In this document: in pieces, positions 6,713-12,194 of the stretch
How positions within the stretch are numbered: position 1 is the first letter of the stretch
Layout: every line of letters begins with the position of its first letter
DNA from: Thermoplasmatota archaeon
Lineage (GTDB): Archaea; Thermoplasmatota; Thermoplasmata; Thermoplasmatales; Thermoplasmataceae
Length of the DNA stretch: 12,194 nucleotides
Assembly (NCBI GenBank): GCA_023379345.1
Contig: JAMCUV010000041.1
Span: forward strand, 1-12,194
Reading direction: 5' to 3'
The notes under the pieces: model-generated
Databases searched by the model: none
What the model was told of the DNA's origin: nothing
The model's input: only the letters and a program-made list of their open reading frames with translations
Made by a program: the position numbers and the translations under genes

Positions 6713-7561
6713 CTATGACTTTTTGGATGATATCTCCCTGATGAGCTTCCACTGTTCACCTGTCAGGTCAAGAAGGTTGTTGAATTCACCTGCTCCTTTC
6801 AGCCATTCCCCGCCATCAATGGTAACAACCTCGCCGTTGATGAACCCTGCCTGATCTGAAACCAGGTATGAGGCGAGATTGGCTATCTCGTCCATATTCC
6901 CCACCCTTCCCATGGGAACACGCTCGGTCAGCAGTTTCTCCACTTCTGGAAGCGGAAAGAGGTTCTTCCGGGTGGCCTCGGTGGGAAAAGGGCCCGGGGC
7001 TATTGCCACATGCCTTATTCCATATTTTGCCCATTCAACGGCCAGTGACCTGACTGTTGCAAGAACCCCAGCCTTGGCTGCAGCTGACGGCACAACAAAA
7101 CCTGATCCGGTCCATGCATATGATGTGACTATATCCAGCACAACTCCGTGGCGGCCGGAGCTGATCCAGCGCTTACCCAGCTCAAGGGTCATGTAGAGTG
7201 TGCCGTGCAGAACGATGCCAAGCACAGCGTCAACGGCATGTGGAGAAAGATTCTCCGTTGGGGATACAAAATTTCCTGCTGCATTGTTCACCAGGATATC
7301 TATATGCGAGAATTTCTGCATGAAATAGTCCACGGACTCTGTTATCTCTGCCGGGTTCCGCACGTCGCACCGGTGGTACTCAGCGGTGATTCCGGATTTC
7401 TTCAGTTCATCAACGGCCTTTTCCAGAACGTTTTCCCTGCGTCCGATGATGCATATTGATGCCCCTAGGCTTCCAAATCTTCTGCACATCTCAAACCCTA
7501 TTCCTGTTCCTCCTCCGGTGACAAGCGCAACCTTGCCCTTCAGCAGATCTTTCTCAAACAT
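6713..7561 (-). CDS. 2,4-dienoyl-CoA reductase of the SDR (DECR) family
   Basis: A 282-residue protein from the ATG at 7561. The NADP-binding loop GGGTGIG is at 16-22 and VNNAAGNF is at 91-98. In human mitochondrial DECR1 the catalytic set is Asn148, Tyr199, Ser210 and Lys214; the matching residues here are Asn97, Tyr148, Ser159 and Lys163, with the same 11- and 15-residue spacing. As in DECR, the usual YxxxK is replaced by SAAAK in GSGFVVPSAAAK. The C-terminal segment GEFNNLLDLTGEQW also resembles the DECR1 tail. The family reduces 2,4-dienoyl-CoA to 3-enoyl-CoA with NADPH and needs no flavin. The frame is open upstream to a possible ATG at 7636, but 7561 starts just before the Rossmann fold and has GGTGAT shortly before it. 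The gene is convergent with the MFS gene and divergent from glyA. Confidence 0.9.
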   Translation of the reverse strand: MFEKDLLKGKVALVTGGGTGIGFEMCRRFGSLGASICIIGRRENVLEKAVDELKKSGITAEYHRCDVRNPAEITESVDYFMQKFSHIDILVNNAAGNFVSPTENLSPHAVDAVLGIVLHGTLYMTLELGKRWISSGRHGVVLDIVTSYAWTGSGFVVPSAAAKAGVLATVRSLAVEWAKYGIRHVAIAPGPFPTEATRKNLFPLPEVEKLLTERVPMGRVGNMDEIANLASYLVSDQAGFINGEVVTIDGGEWLKGAGEFNNLLDLTGEQWKLIREISSKKS

Positions 7562-7680
7562 GATATCACCAGTGTTAAACAGTAATTGAATTTCTACATT
7601 TCCCTGCTGCTGAACATAAATTATGAGCCACTGCATAATTTCTTATTGTGAAAAGGACTACTCAACTGCGAAGTGTAATC
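7562..7680. other. Divergent intergenic region between the DECR-type gene and glyA
   Basis: These 119 bases contain the start signals of both genes. CATAAATTA at 7615-7623 and GCATAATTT at 7633-7641 are the plus-strand TATA candidates. The first would suit a leaderless GTG start at 7648 (27 bases), the second a transcript beginning near 7660 with a short leader before the ATG at 7681. For the minus strand, the AT-rich 7584-7593 is a weak TATA candidate, and GGTGAT (complement of 7565-7570) could be the ribosome site of the DECR-type gene. Confidence 0.4.
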
Positions 7681-8964
7681 ATGAGTGCGCTTGAAGATGC
7701 CTTGGAACTCAGGAAACTGGCGATGGAACATCAGAAGTTTTTCAGGGAGAGCATTCCCCTGATTGCTTCAGAGAACATAATGAGCCCGCTGGCCATGGAG
7801 ATGTTAACAACGGATCTTGGTTTCAGGTACGCCGAAGGGCTGCCTCATCACCGGTATTACCAGGGAAACTTCTATGTGGATCAGATAGAGGATAAGGTTA
7901 TTGATCTCTCCAACAGGGTTTTCAATGTAAAGCAGAGTGATCCGCGCCCTGTATCGGGAACCAATGCCAATATGTCCGTCATTTATGGGCTCCTTAAGCC
8001 CGGTGACAAGATCGCCACACCTGATCTTTCCGGTGGCGGACACATAAGTGCCGCAAAATTCGGTGCCGTTGGGCTTCGTGGACTTAACATTGTCAATTAT
8101 CCTTATGATCCGGAGACAATGAGCGTTCTTCCGGACGAGGCTTCAAGGCTCATAATAAAGGAAAAACCAAAGGTATGCCTCTTCGGCCAGTCTGTCTTCC
8201 TCTTTCCGGCTCCCCTGAGGGAGATGGCTGATGCATTTCAGGAAGCAGGCTGCACCGTGTGGTATGACGGTGCACATGTGCTTGGACTGATTGCGGGCAG
8301 GCAGTTCCAGGACCCTATCAGAGAGGGTGCCCATGTAATTACCGGTAGCACGCACAAGACGCTGCCCGGGCCGCAGCATGGGATAATTCTTGGAAACACC
8401 GATGACGACATGTGGAAAAGCATCCAGAGGGGTGTATTTCCCGGAACATTGAGCAACCACCATCTCAATGCCATGGCTGCACTGGGTGTAACACTGGCGG
8501 AAACACTTGAGTTCGGCGAGGATTATGCAAAACAGATCATAAAGAATGCCAGGGCTATGGCTTCTGAACTGAGCGAGAACGGCATACATGTGCTTGGGGA
8601 ATCAAGAGGTTTCACGGAATCACACACATTCATAATGAATGTGAGCAAATTTGGCGGAGGAAAGCTCGTGGCAGAGAACCTGGAGAAATCCGGCATAGTT
8701 GCAAACAAGAACCTGCTGCCTGAGGACAACAACAGGAATTCACAGAATCCAAGCGGCATACGTGTCGGGGCACAGGAAATAACCAGGATTGGCTTCAAGG
8801 AATCCGATGCAAGGACCGTTGCAAGAAGCATGGCTGAGGTCATAAAGAAAGGACAGTCAGACAGGGTGAAGTCTGAGATGAAGGAACTGAAGGAAAGTTT
8901 CACACAGGTTAAATACTGCTTCGGTAACCTGAAGCCCTATGAATATATTGAGCTCTACAGGTGA
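7681..8964 (+). CDS. glyA: Serine hydroxymethyltransferase
   Basis: A 427-residue PLP enzyme that interconverts serine and glycine and moves a one-carbon unit to or from a pterin/folate carrier in the cytoplasm. The N-terminal signature LIASEN is at 27-32, followed by RYAEGLPHHRYYQGN (49-63). WYDGAHVLGLIAG is at 194-206 with the PLP-contacting Asp196 and His199, and TGSTHKTLPGPQHG is at 221-234 with the PLP lysine at Lys226. The ATG at 7681 puts LIASEN at the family's usual distance from the N-terminus. An in-frame GTG at 7648 would add 11 residues (MKRTTQLRSVI) and has a suitable TATA box, so it remains possible. The stop codon overlaps the next start as TGATG, tying glyA to pdxT. The carrier in Thermoplasmata, a folate- or methanopterin-like cofactor, cannot be read from this gene. 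Confidence 0.96.
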   Translation: MSALEDALELRKLAMEHQKFFRESIPLIASENIMSPLAMEMLTTDLGFRYAEGLPHHRYYQGNFYVDQIEDKVIDLSNRVFNVKQSDPRPVSGTNANMSVIYGLLKPGDKIATPDLSGGGHISAAKFGAVGLRGLNIVNYPYDPETMSVLPDEASRLIIKEKPKVCLFGQSVFLFPAPLREMADAFQEAGCTVWYDGAHVLGLIAGRQFQDPIREGAHVITGSTHKTLPGPQHGIILGNTDDDMWKSIQRGVFPGTLSNHHLNAMAALGVTLAETLEFGEDYAKQIIKNARAMASELSENGIHVLGESRGFTESHTFIMNVSKFGGGKLVAENLEKSGIVANKNLLPEDNNRNSQNPSGIRVGAQEITRIGFKESDARTVARSMAEVIKKGQSDRVKSEMKELKESFTQVKYCFGNLKPYEYIELYR

Positions 8965-9578
8965 TGTTATTGCCTGAAAGAATAGGTGTTGTTGGATTCC
9001 AGGGAGACGTTTCAGAACATATTGACATCATCAACTCAATAAGGAGAAAAGGCGGAATTGATGTTGAGGCTGTTGAGGTCAGGAAACCTGAAAAACTGGA
9101 CGGGGTTTCAGGCATCATAATACCTGGCGGAGAGAGCACCACAATATACAAACTCACCCAGAACTATGGAATCTATGACAGGATAAAATCCATGGCAAAT
9201 GACGGTGTTCCTGTCATGGGGACATGTGCCGGCCTCATCCTGATTTCAAGGGAAACCAATGATGAAAGGGTACCAGGAATGGGAATCCTGGACACTGAAA
9301 TAAGAAGGAATGCCTACGGCAGGCAGATAAATTCATTCATTGATAATATCAAAATCGATGAAATAGGGGATTTCCAGGCAGTATTCATTCGCGCTCCGGT
9401 CATATCATCACCTGGAAGGAGCAGGGTGATGGCCAGGAGAGGCGATGAAATAGTTATGGTAAGGCAGGACAACATAATCGGGATGACGTTCCACCCAGAG
9501 TTGACCAGGGATACAAGAATACATGAGTATTTCCTTGGCCTCATGGAGAGGGAGGGGTATATTTCCTCTGGAAGGTGA
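8964..9578 (+). CDS. pdxT: Pyridoxal 5'-phosphate synthase glutaminase subunit
   Basis: A 204-residue class I glutamine amidotransferase. IGVVGFQGDVSEH is at 7-19 and the oxyanion-strand motif PGGESTT at 54-60. The nucleophile is Cys88 in GTCAG, and the catalytic His177/Glu179 pair lies in FHPEL. PdxT releases ammonia from glutamine and channels it to PdxS, which builds PLP from ribose/ribulose 5-phosphate and glyceraldehyde 3-phosphate. No pdxS gene is visible in the window. The ATG at 8964 shares one base with the glyA stop; GTG 8961 and TTG 8970 are alternative in-frame starts. AGGTGAT at 8959-8965 is the visible ribosome site and would suit the TTG better by spacing. The place between glyA and gcvT suggests co-regulation of PLP supply with the PLP-dependent glycine enzymes. 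Confidence 0.94.
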   Translation: MLLPERIGVVGFQGDVSEHIDIINSIRRKGGIDVEAVEVRKPEKLDGVSGIIIPGGESTTIYKLTQNYGIYDRIKSMANDGVPVMGTCAGLILISRETNDERVPGMGILDTEIRRNAYGRQINSFIDNIKIDEIGDFQAVFIRAPVISSPGRSRVMARRGDEIVMVRQDNIIGMTFHPELTRDTRIHEYFLGLMEREGYISSGR

Positions 9579-9586
9579 AAATGAGT

Positions 9587-10684
9587 ATGTCAGAAAATAA
9601 GAGAACACCGCTGTATGAAGAGCATGTTAAGCTGAATGCGAAAATAATAGATTTTCACGGATGGGACATGCCGCTCCAGTACACAAAAATAATGGAAGAG
9701 CACATGGCCGTGAGAAAGCATGTGGGAATATTCGATGTGTCACATATGGGTGATGTTGTCGTTCAGGGAAAGGATGCTGAGAAATTCCTGAACCACATGT
9801 TCCCAACAAAAATATCGGATCTTGAAAATGGGCATGCTGTGTATACGGCATTCCTCAATGAACAGGGGAACATAATAGATGACACAATAGTTTACAGAAT
9901 TTCAGGTGATAAATTCTTCTTCGTGCCAAATGCTTCCATGATCGATACAATAGTATCATGGGTCAGGAAGAATTCCAGCGGATATTCAGTGGACATATTG
10001 GATTATTCCAGTGATATAGCCTGTATTGCCCTTCAGGGTCCGGACAGTATTAAGGTTATGGCTTCACTTGGAATAAAGGATCCAGGACCGTTCAGGTTTG
10101 AGGAAATGGATTCAGGTAAGTTGAAGTTTTCTGAAAATAAAATCACTGGCAGGAAATCAGCCATAATATCAGGAACTGGTTATACTGGTGAACATGGCGT
10201 TGAGATACTATGCAGTTCCAGAGATGCAGCTTCTGTATGGGAAACACTCCTGAAAGAGGTGAAGGCAGTTGGAGGGCTTCCATGCGGGCTTGGAGCAAGA
10301 GATACACTGAGGATGGAGAAGGGAATGCTTCTCTCGGGAACTGATTTTCATGGAGACAGGAATCCTCATGAATGTGCCATAACATTTATCCTGACAAATG
10401 ATGGTGAATTCATAGGAAAGGAAGGATTATCAAAGCCCGTTAAGGAAGTGTTCAGGGGATTCATCATGGATTCAAAGATCATCCCACGTGCAGGCAATGC
10501 AATAATGAATGGGGAAAACCATGTTGGAAATATCACCAGCGGAACTCTTTCACCTGTGCTTGACAAGGCAATAGCCCTTGGATTTATCGACAGAAAATTT
10601 TCCAAACCTGGAAATTCAGTTGTGATAAATGTCAGGGACAGGGACCTAAATGCTACGGTGTCAAGGCCAAAAATGGTTCCATAG
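9587..10684 (+). CDS. gcvT: Aminomethyltransferase, glycine cleavage system T protein
   Basis: A protein of 365 residues, full family length. TPLYEEHVKLNAKI (7-20), FHGWDMPLQY (23-32) and FDVSHMGDVVVQG (49-61) form the N-terminal folate-binding signature. The IIDD motif at 96-99 holds the conserved catalytic aspartate region. GYTGEHGVEI and CGLGARDTLRMEKGM follow. The T protein takes the aminomethyl group from the lipoyl H protein, releases ammonia and makes methylene-tetrahydrofolate (or the archaeal equivalent). The P and H proteins are not encoded here. GTG 9575, ATG 9581 and ATG 9587 are all in frame. The ribosome site AAGGTGA (9572-9578), which overlaps the pdxT stop, has proper spacing to 9587, so I chose that start; 9581 would add two residues. 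The gene is the last of the glyA-pdxT-gcvT operon and ends 19 bases from a convergent gene. Confidence 0.94.
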   Translation: MSENKRTPLYEEHVKLNAKIIDFHGWDMPLQYTKIMEEHMAVRKHVGIFDVSHMGDVVVQGKDAEKFLNHMFPTKISDLENGHAVYTAFLNEQGNIIDDTIVYRISGDKFFFVPNASMIDTIVSWVRKNSSGYSVDILDYSSDIACIALQGPDSIKVMASLGIKDPGPFRFEEMDSGKLKFSENKITGRKSAIISGTGYTGEHGVEILCSSRDAASVWETLLKEVKAVGGLPCGLGARDTLRMEKGMLLSGTDFHGDRNPHECAITFILTNDGEFIGKEGLSKPVKEVFRGFIMDSKIIPRAGNAIMNGENHVGNITSGTLSPVLDKAIALGFIDRKFSKPGNSVVINVRDRDLNATVSRPKMVP

Positions 10685-10703
10685 GAAATACACCCCTCTC
10701 CCC

Positions 10704-10997
10704 CTATCTTTCCTGGAACGTGATGAATTTTCCATCTGAATATGTCCTGAAATAATATCTGTACTTCCTGTCGCCATTTGTTGCAGTGCAGTTTCTGCCC
10801 TTTGAGTAATTGCCTTCAAGGTTCACATAGTCAATCTTATCCCATCCTGTATTTTCCTTTACTCTCCTCACCATTTCCTGGAAAATGTCTGCGCATATGT
10901 TGCAGCAGAAGAGCATGTTCTCACCGTCTATTTCACGCCAGTACTCTCCCCAGGTGGCATTGCAGAGGGCACATCCCTCATTGTTGTTTGTCTTCAA
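10704..10997 (-). CDS. Ta0938-like small cysteine-rich (putative zinc) protein
   Basis: A 97-residue protein. Cys9 and Cys12 (CALC) plus Cys31, Cys32 and Cys35 (FCCNIC) suggest a four-cysteine zinc site. A charged helix (about 36-50) and a tyrosine-rich beta region (RKYRYYFRTY) follow. I recognise a resemblance to Thermoplasma acidophilum Ta0938, a structurally solved protein of unknown function with a putative zinc-binding motif. No reaction can be proposed. The start is TTG at 10997-10995. It is the only usual start after an in-frame TGA two codons upstream, and GAGGGGGATGAT just before it is a strong ribosome site. The gene overlaps the end of the upstream gene by 20 bases, so the pair is probably translationally coupled and may work together. 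Confidence 0.8.
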   Translation of the reverse strand: MKTNNNEGCALCNATWGEYWREIDGENMLFCCNICADIFQEMVRRVKENTGWDKIDYVNLEGNYSKGRNCTATNGDRKYRYYFRTYSDGKFITFQER

Positions 10998-11874
10998 GCA
11001 TCATCCCCCTCTCAAGTCTTGCGTTCAGATAATCGTCAAAGACTTCAATTGATTTAAGGAATACTGCCTGGCAGTCCTGGATGTTCCTCATCTCTGTGGA
11101 ATATTTTTCTATGAGGTCAAGGGCGGTTTCAGAATGAGAAACATCTGCATTGTAACCCTCACTCAGGAAGTTAGCAGCCTCCTCTGTTATGCTGCCGTCC
11201 TTCAGGATCGCAGGATCGAAATATCCCATGCTGGCCCCGTATTCCCTGATCTTCCTGCTTGCAATAAGCTCAAGGGAATGCATTGACGCCATTCCTTCAA
11301 CGAATGTGAAATCCCTGCTCATCATGCTCCATGCCTCAACTGCCCTATTTGTTGCAGGGAGCGGCTCACTCCCATATATTGCATCCCTGGACACTCCCAG
11401 AGATTCACCCATCCTGAGTAAAAGTTCATGATGTGATGGTTTATCACCACCGGCACCGTACCATTCAGACACAATATTCTCAATCTCGAATGCCTGAACA
11501 TCCTCTTTGTCTGTGTTTGATATTATTGAAGCGCAGCTTCTCACCCACTGTTTCAGAAAGTGATGATGCTCCATTGCGTATCCCTTCAGCACATATTCCT
11601 CTGGATGCTGCATCTCCACAATGAACATGTGAGGTGGATCTCCGTAGAATTTTCTCACAAAGTTGGAGATAATCCACTTCTTGATGGAGGCGGTCCTGAA
11701 GAATTTTTCAAACTTCAACTCAAGTTCATCCTGTCCAAACCGCTGCTTTCCAATGTACCGGTTTAGCCACATTATATGATCAGCATCGTTTTTCATCTGG
11801 AGGGCATAGAAGTGGTCAGAGAGCCTTGCAATGGTATCGTTAAGCTGCACCAGGCATACAGGGCATCGTGTCAT
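10978..11874 (-). CDS. Heme-oxygenase-fold (TENA/PqqC/CADD-like) protein, possible diiron/monoiron oxidase relative
   Basis: A 298-residue, largely helical protein. From about residue 95 the pattern resembles the iron-containing heme-oxygenase-like oxidases. EHHHFLKQWVRSCASIIS is at 102-119, Glu132/Glu137 are followed by SHHELLLRMGESLG (147-160), and Glu202 lies in SLELIASRKIREYG. DVSHSETAL (244-252) supplies Asp244 and His247. In CADD-type enzymes the last helix has HxxxDxxH; here the first His position is Gly240, so the metal ligand set may be incomplete or altered. The first ~90 residues are an unusual extension that starts with a CPVC pair (Cys4, Cys7). The assignment is by pattern and less certain than for the other genes. 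The ATG at 11874 is about 28 bases from a TATA-like box. The gene is followed by, and overlaps, the Ta0938-like gene. A non-catalytic or cofactor-binding role is also possible. Confidence 0.6.
   Translation of the reverse strand: MTRCPVCLVQLNDTIARLSDHFYALQMKNDADHIMWLNRYIGKQRFGQDELELKFEKFFRTASIKKWIISNFVRKFYGDPPHMFIVEMQHPEEYVLKGYAMEHHHFLKQWVRSCASIISNTDKEDVQAFEIENIVSEWYGAGGDKPSHHELLLRMGESLGVSRDAIYGSEPLPATNRAVEAWSMMSRDFTFVEGMASMHSLELIASRKIREYGASMGYFDPAILKDGSITEEAANFLSEGYNADVSHSETALDLIEKYSTEMRNIQDCQAVFLKSIEVFDDYLNARLERGMMLEDKQQ
10999..11010 (-). promoter_or_regulatory. Ribosome binding site that decides the TTG start of the Ta0938-like gene
   Basis: On the minus strand, GAGGGGGATGAT lies directly upstream of TTG 10997. 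It resembles the archaeal consensus GGAGGTGAT. It is embedded in the last codons of the upstream gene and, together with the upstream in-frame TGA, fixes the rare TTG start. Confidence 0.5.
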
Positions 11875-11897
11875 GCATTCCCCATGTGATCAGTGCG

Positions 11898-11906
11898 CAT
11901 ATACTT
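11898..11906 (-). promoter_or_regulatory. TATA-like box for the heme-oxygenase-fold gene
   Basis: On the minus strand this reads AAGTATATG, centred about 28 bases before the ATG at 11874, which fits a leaderless start. The rest of 11875-12087 shows AT-rich patches (AAATATATAA at 12021-12030) but no gene. Confidence 0.5.
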
Positions 11907-12059
11907 TGCACTTCCTGTCAGATATGCGTTCCGGCATTCACGGCTTCCGGAGAAATACTCTGTGCTCGTGTTATATTATCGGGAAGCAGTGTTAACCAGA
12001 CATCTCTTTTTCCATCATGCAAATATATAATTCTATCTGATGGAAACTTATAGGTAAAC

Positions 12060-12075
12060 TACTTATATATAAGTA
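12060..12075 (+). promoter_or_regulatory. Perfect 16-base palindrome overlapping the TATA box of the last gene
   Basis: TACTTATATATAAGTA is a perfect inverted repeat centred about 20 bases before the ATG at 12088. It contains the only strong TATA sequence for that gene. A partial second copy, ACTTATA, occurs about 15 bases upstream at 12046. It may simply be a symmetric TATA box, or it may be an operator where a dimeric repressor would block TBP binding. Confidence 0.5.
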
Positions 12076-12087
12076 AAATACTGTATA

Positions 12088-12194
12088 ATGGAAAAAATAA
12101 ATGTAATTGCAGCACCAGGTCCAGTATGCTATCCACTGATTGCAGCTCAGGATGAGAGATTCAACATAACCTTCCAGAAGGAGGGAGACGCCCC
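12088..12194 (+). CDS. Start of an unidentified gene, possibly solute-binding-like (3' end outside window)
   Basis: The ATG at 12088 opens a frame of 35 complete codons that runs off the right edge. The visible N-terminus begins MEKINVIAAPGPVCYPLIAA and has no signal peptide. A first beta strand followed by APGPVCYPLIAAQ resembles the start of periplasmic-binding-protein-like folds. It recalls Thermoplasmatales proteins grouped as DUF3834, which have been likened to solute-binding proteins, but too little is visible to be sure. A Cys at residue 14 is not in a lipobox context. The start is supported by the palindromic TATA region just upstream, with no leader. Confidence 0.6.
   Translation, partial: MEKINVIAAPGPVCYPLIAAQDERFNITFQKEGDA

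Noticed and set aside
7648..7680. GTG at 7648 as the glyA start
   Set aside because: It would add 11 residues before the normal N-terminus. A suitable TATA box exists, so it is not excluded, but family length favours the ATG at 7681.
11433..11766. Plus-strand small frames opposite the heme-oxygenase-fold gene
   Set aside because: They are antisense to a long frame with a good promoter and coupled partner, and show no domain or ribosome site.

Overview
The window looks like a stretch of chromosome from a heterotrophic, acidophilic archaeon of the Thermoplasmata, probably the Thermoplasmatales. The clues are frequent AGG/AGA arginine and ATA isoleucine codons, a small protein resembling Thermoplasma Ta0938, an archaeal thiolase/DUF35 gene pair, and AT-rich TATA boxes centred about 22-28 bases before the start codon of many genes, which implies leaderless transcripts. 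The assignment rests on recognition by eye, not on a database search.

Left part (1 to about 7561): a CoA-linked catabolic neighbourhood made of divergent units. A minus-strand Old Yellow Enzyme/dienoyl-CoA reductase-type Fe-S flavoprotein (running off the left edge) faces a plus-strand set of a short-chain dehydrogenase (SDR), a thiolase-fold protein and a DUF35 zinc-ribbon/OB protein. A minus-strand class III (CaiB/BaiF) CoA-transferase then faces a plus-strand MFS carboxylate-type transporter, whose frame is cut by one in-frame TAA. A minus-strand SDR of the 2,4-dienoyl-CoA reductase (DECR) type follows. Together they could import an organic acid, attach CoA, reduce its double bonds, oxidise or reduce hydroxyl/oxo groups and cleave the carbon chain. 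The substrate is unknown. The thiolase-like protein has Ser where the nucleophilic Cys should be, so it may not be an ordinary thiolase.

Middle part (7681 to 10684): a tight plus-strand operon, glyA-pdxT-gcvT, covering glycine/serine one-carbon metabolism plus the glutaminase of PLP synthase. It is divergent from the DECR-type gene.

Right part (10704 to 12194): two translationally coupled minus-strand genes encode a heme-oxygenase-fold (TENA/PqqC/CADD-like) protein and a Ta0938-like cysteine-rich protein. Finally the first 36 codons of a plus-strand gene, perhaps a solute-binding-like protein, begin behind a palindromic TATA region.

Base composition falls from left to right: 36/60 G+C at 1-60 and 35/60 at 3301-3360, against 22/60 at 9901-9960 and 24/60 at 11101-11160. 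No tRNA, rRNA, CRISPR array or insertion sequence was seen. The only intergenic stretches above about 100 bases are 5068-5234, 6528-6712, 7562-7680 and 11875-12087, and none exceeds 300 bases.
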